NCBI GenBank assembly: GCA_037903475.1
Contig: JBAJFG010000002.1
Location: forward strand, 1,302,001 to 1,366,000
Reading direction: 5' to 3'
Length of the DNA: 64,000 nt
Source of the DNA: Ancylostoma caninum
Lineage: Eukaryota > Nematoda > Chromadorea > Rhabditida > Ancylostomatidae
The notes below the pieces were generated by a model. That model worked only from the letters and a program-made list of their open reading frames with translations, was not told the origin of the DNA and ran no database searches. A program made the translations under genes and the position numbers. Shown piece by piece: positions 27,401 through 37,107 of this stretch. Position 1 is the stretch's first letter. Every line of letters begins with the position of its first letter.

Positions 27401-30400
27401 TTTTGACAATTATTGAAGTTTGCTTGCTTGATGTCACTCGTCAGGACGGCAGGTGAAACAAACTGATAAGGAGTATAAACGGCACTATTCCACATTAGGG
27501 GTCCCAAAATTTTCAAAAAAAAATTGCTGAAACATTGTATAGGGCGGTTATTTGAGGTGCTGGATACGAATATCCAATTCATTCGGTACCATAACCCATT
27601 TTTGTGGAGTAACGATAGGTACACGGTGGATAGGGTATCTCACAGATGTCAATATAGGTGTACAAATTGTATATGAACACTTCTATACATACAACTGTGT
27701 CACTTACTGTGCCTTTTGCTGTACTTTGCCCTACCTGTGTTCTCCTGCTCTTGTATCTTTTCCATCTCTGTAGTTCTATGTAGTGAATTGCTCCCTCCTG
27801 TTAGTCTCTCATATTTGAATGTGAGTGAGGGGAATTCTCAGAGATGGTATGCCTTATGGACTTGAATGCGGCTGCCGCGCATTGGCTCACGTGACTGAGG
27901 GGCGGGGTTTCCCGGGCCCCTGCCTATATAAGCGGCGCGCGCATCATTACCAGATCTCAATCGACTCGGTGTCAACTTCGCGAGCAGATGATCGATAGCG
28001 ATTAACGAGCGACGAAAGAGGAAGAGGACAAGAAGAGGATTCTAGTGAGGTCCGGAGTGGGAACGTTTAAGTAACGTTCTCCAAGTGGGCATCTCCATTC
28101 TTAGTGTGACTTCGCAATCTATAATCGGAACCTCTCCGACTCAGGCAGGTAGATGTAAAACGGTTGGGGACTCTACATCCTAGAAGAACGCGTACTCTAT
28201 TTGTCTAGGTTTTTTATTTAGGTCTCCTTCGAGGAAGTTTCAATAGTACACGGTGTTCGTGCCTCTGAGCCAGCACCGTCTCTATCCTCGAGGAACGGGT
28301 AATGCGGTTGATCCAGTTCGGATTTTCGCACCTCTTCCTCCCTCTTATGATTATCACCCGAGGATGTCGGTTAGAGGTGCGAGAAATGGGTCTAGAGATC
28401 TGATCGGATCAACAGCGACACAGCTTAAACTGATAGGTTTATGGACGGCTTGTCCGTAGATTACTTTACATCATTTCATGCAGTTATAACTTGAAACCAG
28501 AGGCGTAGGTAGGCAGAATGATTGCAATACCTCAAGTACCTATTTGAAATGCTTAAAGGCAGCAGGAGCTGAAATTCTCGACTCTGAGCTGAGCTGCGGG
28601 TGGTGAAGTATAGACTCGGCACATCATAAATGTGAAACGAACACAGAGAATGATGGCTTACCTGCAGAGAAAATGGAACGTCCGCGCGGACGAGTTTTCC
28701 CCGGCGCGAAAGCCACTGTGGCGCGTGGTTTGGCCGAGTCCCGCCATGGAACCCTGTGAATTCAATGCATTTCGTTTTCCCTTTGCGCCAAACCACGCAC
28801 CGCAATGGCTTTTTGCGCCGGGGAAAACTCGTCCGCGCGCGAACACGGCCAGGCGTGCTCGCGACGAATGTTCCATTTTCTCTGCAGGTAAGCCATAATT
28901 GTCTGTGTTCGTTTCACACTTATGATGTGCTGAGTCTGTACTTCATCACCCACAGCTCAGCTCGGAGTCGAGGATTTCAGCTCCTGCTGCCTTTAAGAAG
29001 AAAAACGCCAACTTATGAAAAAACACTTTTTTCTCTTTATACTCAGCAGGGACCAGAAAACACCAGACACTATTTGAACGTGTAAGCTCTGTAGAATATA
29101 AAAGCGGTGGAAAGTCAGCAATGGAACTGTTGCACGGCCAGTTTGGCGATGCTGGCAAGGGTGGAGTGCGACGTTATCATGGGGTAAGATGAATAGACCG
29201 TTACGATTCGATCCTTTCAGCAGGATTACCTCAATTGTTTGGTAGCTTCAAGAAGTATAATGTTTATCTAGACTATAAGATACCTCTGGGGCAATCCCAG
29301 CTGTTCATGGAAGAGATCTGTTCGGTCGAAGTGGTTGGTTTCATTGAGAACAACTATGTCCTTTTTGAGCTTAGAAAATCACTGATGACCAGTAATTTCA
29401 AGCGAAACGTCTCTTCCATACTTAGTAGAGGTCGCTTGCTTAGTTTTGATGGCTTTTCGAGCCTTGACTGAATGCCAGGATCGGTAGTTGTCGGTTGCGC
29501 TGTTTTTTATTGGCTCATTGCTCCACTTCACACGCTTAAAACTCAAGCATACTGTCGTTTCAGAAAACACTTTACAACGCCCAACGCCGTAGAGGAAGAT
29601 TAGCGCTTTCGAATCGTACATGAGGTGTAGCTAAAGGATAACAACTAGGTGGAGAAAAGTTGCAACCTTACTTGCTTCAGAGTAGTGTCTGCTGCCTTTC
29701 TAGCTGCTGCCTCGCCAAGCTGTACTCGCGGCGGCGAGGTGTTTGGGCTCAGCTAAAAAAGGGGCGTGGGCAATGATGCCCCATGGATATATGAGTGTTA
29801 CGGTGCTTCTGCTGACAGCTACAACGACTCACATAGAAGGATGTGGATGCTGCGCATTTCCACTACCTTTACTAACTAACAATGATGAATCGCCGCTTCG
29901 GAGCATTCATCATAAAACTGTCACCTAAACGGTTCATTCGAAAGAAAAAGGAACGAAAAATTTTAATAAATCTAGGGGGAGTAATACGCTTCTGAATCGA
30001 GACTAAATACGATGCGTGAATCCCCTGAAAAATTGTGCAACGAGGCTATTTCACGTGCTGAATACAAAGATTAGGTCTTCAACTGAATAAAAATTACGTC
30101 GCTTCACAAAATGGACACCGACTCCGCGATCAGCATAGCAAGTACCCTTCTGTGGGAAATTTTGGAGAGTTTTAAGAATTACAGTTCAAGAATTTCACCC
30201 CTCTGCGTTAGCCTTCCTGGCTGTCACTTAGCGGCTGCGCGCTGCGTGCGTACCCGCGGGCCACCGTCAGCCACGCCCCTTTTTTGGCTGAGCCCAAATG
30301 CGCGCCCTCCGTACTCGCCGACGACTGGTATCGCAGCCATGGAACGAGTCCTGCGCTCCCTCGCAGAGGAGGCTCGAAGCTCAGAAGCCGAGACAATTGC

Positions 30401-31386
30401 GGGCTCATCCCAGCGCCACAGCGGGATCGTTGCAACCCGGGGCAGTTCCCCCGTTTCCGATGTTGGGCAAGTCGCACATGAAAACTGTCAGCGAAGCGGG
30501 CCTAACCCGCCTGTCGTAGGCAAGCCATATGGGTCAACCACAGGTGGCACAAAACCGGGCACCATTAGACAACCAAGCCTCGTCCACTACAAGCTGAAAC
30601 AGAATCCTCTCAAATTTTGCGTAGAGGGATTGTTCTAGGTGCTGATCACGATCATCAACACTATTTTGAGTACTATGCTTTGTATGCTGCTGCTACCTCC
30701 AGGTTGTTTGGTGGAACTCGTTTATTAGGGCCTGACGTTTCGACTTAAACGTCCTCTTCGGAGGCCTGAAAGTAGTGTAAGGCTCAATCATGCGTTACTG
30801 GAGACCAAATGTTGCGTCCCTCAATGGCTAATGCAATGAATGCATTATTTTGAGTGATACCTTGGTTTTCTACTCAAAATCGGCATTTTCTCCAACTTAC
30901 TACCGCATATCTACCGTATCCCCGCGAAAATGAGGTTACGGTACAAAACGGATACGATATTCGTGTTTAGCACCTCAAATAACCCACCTACACAACGTTT
31001 CAGCGAAAAAAGAAATTCTTGAAAATTTTGGAGCCCCTAATGTGGAATAGTGCCGGGAAGTACCCAGAACCAATAATTAGATTATGGTATTGATGGTTAA
31101 AAAATACACTTACGTAGTCGGTCCCAGCAACAGATCCTTCAAAAAAGTAGATTCCTCTAGTGCATGTCCACATAAAACGACCTGAGTGCAAGTATAATTT
31201 AGGGGAAAATCCTGAATACGTCAGAACAAGGGTACAGCATACCTTCAACTTTCGACTAGGAATCCCAGTTTTTTCGCTAATTCTTTGTTCAAAGCTTCCA
31301 ACAGTATCGTTCTGATCAAATGGAACCAACAAAGATTGCTTCGAACGATCTGATCGATTATGGACCACAACTACCAGCTCATCCAT
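21433..31386 (-). CDS. pdr-1: Parkin, RBR-type E3 ubiquitin ligase, complete, nine exons, 388 aa
   Basis: Ubiquitin ligase activated by PINK1 on damaged mitochondria. Exons on the minus strand: 31386-31243, 31181-31114, 26525-26292, 26225-26144, 24173-23954, 22584-22483, 22279-22177, 21753-21682, 21574-21433; all phases join. Domains in order: ubiquitin-like (1-80) with Ser72 aligned to the human PINK1 target Ser65 (TSLIVFV); RING0 (about 110-176, FYVWCK, GKLRVYCSQC, PSCWKDV); RING1 (about 193-250, ECSVCLDEHN, HHMVCRQC); IBR (about 286-326, CPYPDC, CPECLRLFC); RING2 (344-388) with catalytic Cys357 and His359 in NEGCAHIHC, ending HWFS as human Parkin ends HWFDV. The IBR-RING2 linker is very short and the IBR histidine ligand is replaced by Cys. 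Intron 2 is 4.6 kb and repeat-filled. An in-frame ATG at 31449 would add 21 residues; the shorter start fits the Ubl fold better. C. elegans PDR-1 has nearly the same length. Confidence 0.95.
22301..22444. mobile_element. MITE family 1, copy A, 144 bp, inside Parkin intron 6
   Basis: TA-flanked element whose ends are inverted copies beginning CAGTCYTTCTCAAAAAT; the arms pair over about 45 bases or more. Copies of the same length lie at 46492-46635 and, interrupted, at 34415-34821. TA target sites and short length fit Tc1/mariner-type non-autonomous elements. It fills about 70% of the 203-bp intron between 22482 and 22280 and ends about 20 bases from the splice acceptor. Confidence 0.85.
22900..23400 (+). 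repeat. Dispersed repeat, about 500 bp, copy in Parkin intron 5
   Basis: This stretch matches the reverse complement of 60230-60720 in several blocks in the same order, for example GCCAGGAAGAATGATAGCTG, TTTTCATT-AAATATGACATA, and CACGACCTATCGTT with flanking CATGA-CGCCACCCG. Identity is patchy and interrupted by indels, so this is an old dispersed repeat. I see no coding capacity or clear ends. Confidence 0.65.
23632..23774 (+). CDS. Candidate terminal exon of an unknown small membrane protein, nested in Parkin intron 5
   Basis: From an AG at 23630-23631 the frame reads ISEEEAYKLADPRGHS, then a roughly 20-residue hydrophobic segment (GAVIVVIFSVLGHAI) and a stop. An AATAAA hexamer follows at 23807-23812. 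An acidic/polar segment, a membrane span and a correctly spaced polyadenylation signal look like a real last exon on the strand opposite to Parkin. No upstream exon or start was found and I do not recognise the family, so it may be a chance frame. Confidence 0.3.
24174..26143. other. Parkin intron 4 (2.0 kb)
   Basis: Contains a TTCCGACTTCCGA-type repeat near 24328-24400, two poly-T stretches, an AAAT microsatellite at about 25185-25205, and open frames on both strands near 25480-25740 that I could not link to any gene. No missing Parkin exon was found: the phase-0 junction between 26144 and 24173 is already in frame. Confidence 0.45.
25185..25206. repeat. AAAT microsatellite
   Basis: About five tandem TAAA/AAAT units. 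It lies in Parkin intron 4 and is otherwise unremarkable. Confidence 0.85.
27080..27325. repeat. GC-rich foldback repeat in Parkin intron 2
   Basis: The left arm (about 27095-27130, TTTTCTGCCCGCGGTGGATC) is matched in reverse complement by the right arm (about 27285-27320, GGATCCACCGCGTGCAGAAAA). Internally, short GCCCGCGGTGG units recur. The GC content is much higher than that of the surrounding intron. Confidence 0.6.
27470..27620. repeat. GGTGCTGRATACGAATATC repeat family, copy 1
   Basis: Carries a segment also seen, diverged, at 30880-31070 and 50345-50600: an internal palindrome around GTACCGTAAC, a TTATTYGAGGTGCTG motif with a nearby GATATTCGT-like sequence, and a flank running TTTTGAAAATTTTGG(G/A)(C/G)CCC then TGTGGAATAGTGCC. 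All copies lie outside exons. It is a short non-coding interspersed repeat. Confidence 0.6.
27875..27935 (+). promoter_or_regulatory. Compact promoter-like block (inverted CCAAT, E-box, GC-box, TATATAAG), antisense in Parkin intron 2
   Basis: Within 60 bases the sequence shows ATTGG (inverted CCAAT), CACGTG, GGGGCGGGG and the TATA box TATATAAG at 27925-27932. Such a tight vertebrate-like set is unusual for a worm gene and resembles the U3 region of a retrotransposon LTR. The preceding sequence from about 27770 begins TGTAG, but no second LTR or internal polyprotein frame is present here, so a solo LTR is only a suggestion. Confidence 0.4.
28290..28550 (+). repeat. Dispersed repeat with GGTTGATCC start, copy in Parkin intron 2
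   Basis: Matches 61505-61775 in reverse complement nearly throughout (for example GGTACTTGAGG, ATTGCAATCAT, TGCAGTTAT, TCTAGAGATCTGATCGGATC) and 60915-61090 in direct orientation over its first 170 bases. All copies contain GATTTTCGCACCTCTTCCTC and a partly complementary AGAGGTGCGA, giving an internal hairpin. No coding frame. This is a low-copy interspersed element. Confidence 0.75.
28553..28997. repeat. Large foldback element, arms of about 185-210 bp, in Parkin intron 2
   Basis: The outer ends read CTTAAAGGCAGCAGGAGCTG on the left and its complement on the right. The arms contain matching blocks such as CTTACCTGCAGAGAAAATGG and CGAGTTTTCCCCGGCGC. The right arm has about 25 extra bases. 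The centre is at about 28760. When transcribed on either strand it would form a very long hairpin. No frame is conserved between the arms beyond the complementarity itself. Confidence 0.85.
30880..31070. repeat. GGTGCTGRATACGAATATC repeat family, copy 2, next to Parkin exon 2
   Basis: Contains the ACGGTACAAAACGGATACGA and AGCACCTCAAATAACCC blocks shared with 50455-50520. It ends about 40 bases downstream (in Parkin orientation) of the donor of exon 2 at 31114. Non-coding. Confidence 0.6.
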
Positions 31387-31614
31387 TGCACATGGCTTCT
31401 TAAATAAAGTGGTTATAAAACTGTATATGGCATGTATATGGGATGACATTACTGGAAGAACATCAAGAGTTCTACTGCGGTCAAGGCATGCAAATTCCAG
31501 TAATTCATGAAGTATTCACGAAGAACTCGACGCTGACTTTTCAACAACCCCAGAAAGACTGAGTAGAGACTATTTCTACATATTTAATTCGGCTCCTTGG
31601 CAAGTGCCAAGGCT

Positions 31615-32040
31615 GGCAGCGTTCATCGCTGGACCCATATACTCACGAACGCTGCGGTCTTTCGAACACTGTGTTGAGGAAGAGTTTGGAATAGGTTGCT
31701 GGTACAGTTGAACAACTTTCCGTCCCCCATCAGTGCTTATATTCTGTCAGAGTTCTACTCTTGTCTTTATCACATTTTGGGCATTCCGACTTGGTGTCAT
31801 GCGTTTGCGTTTGCGAATTTGTTCAAGGATTTTCAGCACAGATTTTAGATTTTAGCTCGCAAGTTCAGTCTGGTACCCAGTCGGAATGCCCACAATGCGA
31901 TAAACACAAGAACAGAACACTGACAGAATAATGGAGCAGTAGCAGACGACGGAAATGTTCAACCGAACCAGCTATCTAATCCAAACTCTTCCCCAACGCA
32001 GCGTTCGGGAGTAGATAGGTACAGCGGTGAACGAAGAGCT
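31615..32040. repeat. Foldback element with arms of about 160 bp
   Basis: The left arm runs from GCAGCGTTCATCGCTG-like sequence through GAAGAGTTTGGA and CATTTTGGGCATTCCGAC. The right arm carries the complements GTCGGAATGCCCACAATG and TCCAAACTCTTCC in reverse order, ending near CGGTGAACG. The centre is at about 31820. Arms have diverged by point changes and small gaps. No coding potential. Confidence 0.75.
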
Positions 32041-32309
32041 ACGGAGCTGACTGCGCCAATTGTCAACAAATTTGGTGTCGACTACCTCTCGAGAGAACGA
32101 ATGTGCAGTGTCAGCTGCTCACGTTACAGATGCGCATCAGCCATGGTGCACAAAGATGTTCACTATTTTTTCCTCATTTTAGGAACACTCTCATAGTAGA
32201 TATTGGATGCAAACAGCCTCGTTCATGCGCTCTCTGACTAGAAGGGAAGGTTTTTTCTGAAGCTTTCTTGGTGTTCAAAGTAGAAGAGCCGACGGCCGTC
32301 CCCTGAATC

Positions 32310-32915
32310 CACTTGGGTACTATTGTACTTCAGCGGCCCCACTATCGACCCCAAACTCAAAATCATGGATTTCTCTGAAAACTTGCATACAGGGGTAATT
32401 CGATGTGCTGATCGCGAATATCATATTCACTTCGCATGATATTATCGATTTTATTGATTTTATCGATTTTTCCCCAGGTATGGACCTCCTCTCGGAAAAT
32501 TTGCCTACTGAGGGTTTCTCAAGCTGCTGGTTGCAAATATGATGAAGATTTCGCAAGAAAAGGTCGTCTTTGTGGGGAAAACTCCAGTAAAACCGGCAAC
32601 TACACCGCCCCATGGATGAAAATCTGGAGAAAATCAACGAAATCGAGAATGTGGTGCAAAACGGCTACTATATCGTGATCAGCAGCTTCAAAAACCTCTA
32701 AATGCACTTTTTTAGAGAGATTTGAGATATGGGTTGGACTTGGGAAAAATCGATAAAATCAATAGAATCGATGTTGTCATGCGAAATGAATATGATATTT
32801 GGGATCAGCACCTCGAATTACCCCTGTGTGCAAGTTCTCAGAGGAATCCATGATTTTGAGTTTGGGGTCGATAGTGGGGCCGCTGAAGTACAATAGTACC
32901 TCCACTTGTTTTTCT
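32310..32915. repeat. Foldback element, about 600 bp, arms about 130 bp
   Basis: The left arm at 32310-32445 (TACTATTGTACTTCAGCGGC, GACCCCAAACTCAAAATCAT, GGGGTAATTCG) is matched in reverse complement at 32760-32915. Inner sequence includes repeated ATCGATTTTATTGATTTTATC. The end shares a GTGCTGATC-GAATATCATATTC motif with the dispersed GGTGCTGRATACGAATATC family. Another relative of the TATCGATTTT section lies at 55870-55920. Confidence 0.8.
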
Positions 32916-34414
32916 TTTCCACTTCTTTGATTAAAAGGCAAATAAATCGGCTAATTCAAGTATTATAATAATGAGCCAGTCTCGAAGTTGTATGCTGAAA
33001 GCGCACAATTGGAACGGATGTGCACAAAGACAAACAAGAAGGAAACATTACACAAGAGTTTTTTTTTAACTAGAAATGAATATCGCCCTGACTTTTGAGC
33101 GGTTTTGTGATGTGAAATCTGTGACTGCACACAACACACATCGCAGGAAATGTGAATGGAAACTCGCAAGTGGACCTTCTGGGCGATCCCATTACTTGCT
33201 GAATGTTATATCACTAGCCGGGTTACACGGTAAGATGGCGGAACCCAAATAGTACTGCTTCACAACCCGGGTAATCGGCACGTTGTCTCTATCCTCGTGC
33301 TATTGTGGAAGGGCGCCTAACGGACTGCTCAAGGCGCACATTCGCGTTCAAAATTACTCGACTGGTATTGAACCTGCGCATTGGTCACTCCCAGGTGTGC
33401 GAGCCAAGAGATCACCACGGACCCCAACGACGACCGTCCGAGCGGCACCTCGGCGACGTCGCGGGACGCCCGCGCGGTCATCAATGTCCGCGCGCACTCG
33501 CCCTTCGTGCCCTCGCACTTCACACCGCATGTCATCACTTTTCATCGCATTTTGATCTCTGCTAGCGTCATTCTCTTCGAGCCAGAATGTCCAGCCGCTC
33601 GAATTGTTCAAAAATTGCCGAAAGGTCTGAGATAGGTGAAAACAAATTTTAAAGTTCGGGTTATGCTTCTGTAAATGCTAATCAATGGCTTAGTTGTGAA
33701 AACGTGTGCAATTCATATTCTCTTTGGCCTGGGATACTGTTCATGTACAGTGAAGACGACACTTCAGATTGCTTGTGAAGCTATGCACAGTTGGATCACT
33801 TGATATGCTGATCATCAGCATCAATTTTATTTCGAGGCATACTGCCATTTTTCTGACAACATTAGCATTTTCTTCAGCTTCTTTGCAGTACAGAATGATA
33901 ATTCTCCCATGACCACATTTGTTCCACCGTAGCCCTAGGCGTCAAATAATCTCAGCGAATGGTATACTTGGTGCACACTACACACAATACACCTCGATTT
34001 ACGACCGTTTCCTCCAAATTGTTCGGAATCGGTTCAGAGACCTCTGCCTACCGAGAATTTCGCATTACATGCGATACGTCAAAGATAACAAGGTTATGAT
34101 CAGCATATTAGAGTGAAGCAATCCTTGATACATAGCGTGAACATAGGTTGAGTGAAAATCATTAAGTGTTCAACCGAAATGCATCTGCGAGGTCATCGTT
34201 TATTATTAGAACAAATGCGTCCTAGTGAGGAATCCTTTCATTCATCCCATACAGAGCTACATCTCGTCCACCTTCTTGCAGTCCTGTTTTTTTAGTCCTT
34301 CCCTTTCGAGTCCGTAACCCTACCAGCTGAGCCATCCAGGTCGACACCGTCGATTGCAAGACTCCATCTAGGAAACTAAGAATACTCATGCTATCACAGT
34401 ATCAATGAGCAGTA

Positions 34415-34821
34415 TAGTCTTTCTCAAAAATTCTTGCCTCACGTTGAACGGCGCGTCAGCTTAGCCACGTCACACCACGTACAGTGGACGGCAATGGCGG
34501 TGGCCCATCTGCGGCCTACAGAAGGACGCAGCGCGACCGCGCCGAGATCGGTGCCGTCTGTCGCCAGAGTGCTGTTTCTAGGCTCTTTTCTTCCCGATTT
34601 TGTCGAGAATCCTTAAAATCGGATAGAAAAACTATAGGAACGGTAGAAATAGCAGGAGAAAACTCGGGTACAGCGTGCGCGGCGCGGTCGCGCGGCGTCC
34701 TTGTCGAGGCCGTGGATGGGCCACCGCCATTGCCGTCCACTGTATGATAATGCATAGGTGATGCGGCACGACTTAGCAGATGGGCGGTGAAGCGTGAGGC
34801 AAGTACTTTTGGGAAGGACTG
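34415..34821. mobile_element. MITE family 1, copy B, interrupted by a MITE family 2 element
   Basis: Outer ends match copies A and C (TIR starting YAGTCTTTCTCAAAAATTC). The family-1 sequence breaks after CACACCACG at 34479 and resumes with TGATAATGCATAGG at 34745, exactly where copy A reads through. The break is a TA dinucleotide duplicated on both sides of the insert. Without the insert this copy would be about 144 bp. Confidence 0.9.
34482..34742. mobile_element. MITE family 2, copy 1, 261 bp, nested in a family 1 MITE
   Basis: Terminal inverted repeats start CAGTGGACGGCAATGGCGG and are perfect over about 30 bases; TA lies on both sides. The GC-rich interior contains GGACGCAGCGCGACCGCGCC and its complement. 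Related copies lie at 43781-44050 and 57449-57707. The TA target and CAGT ends fit Tc1/mariner-type non-autonomous elements. Confidence 0.9.
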
Positions 34822-37107
34822 TAACTGTCGCGACATCGCGGACAGTTAACGAGAGGAAAATGCACAATTTCATTACGAGGCTATCCTATTCCTGGTCCTC
34901 CTAACACATTTAGTAAAGTGATGGAGCACGAAATTCCGTTCATTCTACCTATTAAGAAGCTTCACTGCCAATAATACGTAATCCATTCGTTGCGCTAGAA
35001 GATGTGTTCACATTCATAGAATGGATAGCTATTTGCGCTTAATCACAACTTGGTGTCAACATTCACTAAAGCCGTGAAACCTAGACTAGCAACACGTTCC
35101 ATGATGAAATCATGTACCACAGGAGAATTAATTACAACTATCTCGTGCACGGGAAATCAGCCTACACTAGAATACAGACATCAGAATCTTATTGCCAACT
35201 ACACGATCGCACCCATCATGCCACCATGCTTTCTATCTTTTGTCAATCAAAGTGCGCAAGGAATACAGGTAACTGAGCCTCGCGATGTTTGCGCGCACTC
35301 CGTCCAAGAAATCTGAATGCTGGGCTGTTTTTGAGGATCACGCCGTAAATCGAGGTGTGTTGTGTGTAGTGTGCACCAACTACACCATTCACTGAGATTA
35401 TTTGACGCCTAGGGTTACGGTGGAACAAATGTGGTCATGGGAGAACTATCATTCTGTCTTTGCAGTAACCCTACCGTAAGCGCACAGAAATTGCCTTCAA
35501 AGTTTGGGCGAAATTCTCGATTCGGGGATTTTTAGGGTAGAACTAGCCTTGTATCGCCCCTCACTTTCCCATGAGTTTGTCAGCTTTTAGTTTCCTTTAC
35601 AAATACCGGTGTTTCCTTGAAACAGACTATGAAAGCGCGAAATTTCCTCTTCAAAATAATTCCTCAACAGAAGAGCCACCTTGATCCACAAAAATTAGAA
35701 TATGTAATGGGTATATCTGTGTACTTGGGAAGAGTGCCTTGGTAATCTATTTCAAAAACGACGATTGCTAAATATTTGTGCACATTTCCCCTTTCTTCGG
35801 CCTTCCTCCAGATACCACACACTTTCCGAGTTATTTTCCTATTGTCTCTTCAACTATCTTTCCTGATGAAACGGGCTTCAACATTTTTTTTCATTTCTAT
35901 AGATTTATGTGATGATTTCTTCTTACTTTACAACTAAATCTCTCCTTTTCGACCGAGTAAGACGGAGTTCCTGTCGTCTCATTCCTCTTTGGATATGTTA
36001 TGGCATAGCGTTGCTCATTCTTTGTTGCCGTACTTGTTTTTCCGAAACATATGTGCTGCAGAAATCTCCGGTGAGCCGCTTCGCGTTGTTCATTGAAACA
36101 CCCATGGAAAATTGCACGAGTATTACTGCTAAGTGACTGTTTCATCGTACTCGTTGCCATGGCACCTTTGTCAGCGAGAACTGCTCGATAAGCAGCCCAC
36201 TTTGCATTTTCGTATTCTTGCTTATTTCTACCGATAGGACGGGTTGATCGCGTTCACCGTTGTTTTCTATTTCGGGAATTTATTTGTAGTCTTCATAAGG
36301 AATTCATTCTTATTTTGCTGGCCTGCTGGCCATCAAACCGCCACTGTTAACATATGCTAATATTATGCGCCACTGTCACCTACCGTTATCGTCATGGTTC
36401 AGGTGCCTGTAATGCGGCAGTTTTATTCCTTTCTGGAACTACAGTCCTGCGCGGGTGGATTCATTTAAAAGCAGACAGTGAATCACATTCAATTTTGTTT
36501 CTATGCTCTACTTTAAATATTTCTGCACACTGCTCGGCATATTTTATGGTGAACGTCAATCTTTATTGCATCACTGGTAAAGAGGCAGAGCCGCATCACT
36601 CATTCACCCATGTTGTGTGTATGTACAGTGGGTGTCGATGACGATGCGTTTTCTGCAAACTTGGAAAGCATGCAGCCGTTCGCTCTAGAATCGCCTCCGA
36701 TGTAGTAAGTCAGGGTTTTGTTGAAGGTTTACATCCTATTTGAAGTTCACTGTAAAAAATTAAACAGCATATAGTTCATCGGAGTCCGATCCGGTCAGAT
36801 AACAGAAGATACATATTGATCTTCGTTATAACAGTAGCTTATGGTGTGCCATCACGGCGGCGATTCCAGCACGAGCGGTGCGGTCGAGCGGCGTGTTCCT
36901 CGAGTCGGCGGAAAACGCACCACCTCCGATGCTCATTCAGACGGCGGTCCTTCGAGTTAGTGCGTGTTAACGAATGATGCCGCAGTGCCTCCATTGCCGC
37001 CAGCGGTGCAAAAACGATTGACCTTCAATGCGACCATCTCAGCGTTCCCTTTCGTTCAGCATATTGGAACAGTTTGCATATCTATGCAGTTCCTTCTTTT
37101 CAGGAAG

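Larger units (their letters stand above)
33885..35465. mobile_element. Putative element with long terminal inverted repeats (about 110 bp), interrupted by MITEs
   Basis: The left arm at about 33885-34005 (ACAGAATGATAATTCTCCCA, CCTAGGCGTCAAATAATCTC) is repeated as reverse complement at about 35345-35465. The arms are about 90% alike by eye. The 1.3 kb between them contains the nested MITE at 34415-34821 and no transposase frame. It could be a non-autonomous transposon or two independent solo repeats in opposite orientation. Confidence 0.6.
31387..37107. other. Intergenic region between Parkin and the TMEM33-like gene, repeat-rich
   Basis: No exon is convincing here. The region holds several foldback structures listed separately, a GC-rich segment at 33380-33540 that is open in several frames only because of base composition, and another at 36850-36935. 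Small open frames near 35900-36650 lack family similarity and splice support. Confidence 0.45.

Noticed and set aside
27088..27624. 178-codon minus-strand open frame
   Set aside because: Runs through the 27080-27325 foldback and a dispersed repeat; composition reflects the GC-rich hairpin.
30111..30638. 175-codon plus-strand open frame
   Set aside because: Lies in GC-rich sequence that is open in several overlapping frames, and part of it pairs with an inverted copy near 29748-29775; no similarity or splice signals.
31000..31449. Continuous 149-codon minus-strand frame containing the Parkin start
   Set aside because: Only the part 31386-31243 is coding; the frame then reads through a clear GTATGC donor, and the true continuation is spliced to 31181.
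33360..33420. GGTTCAATACC on the minus strand as a tRNA B-box
   Set aside because: No A-box at tRNA spacing and no cloverleaf could be drawn.
33283..33611. Four overlapping frames of 69-90 codons on both strands
   Set aside because: Simultaneous openness in four frames is a base-composition effect of a GC-rich stretch.
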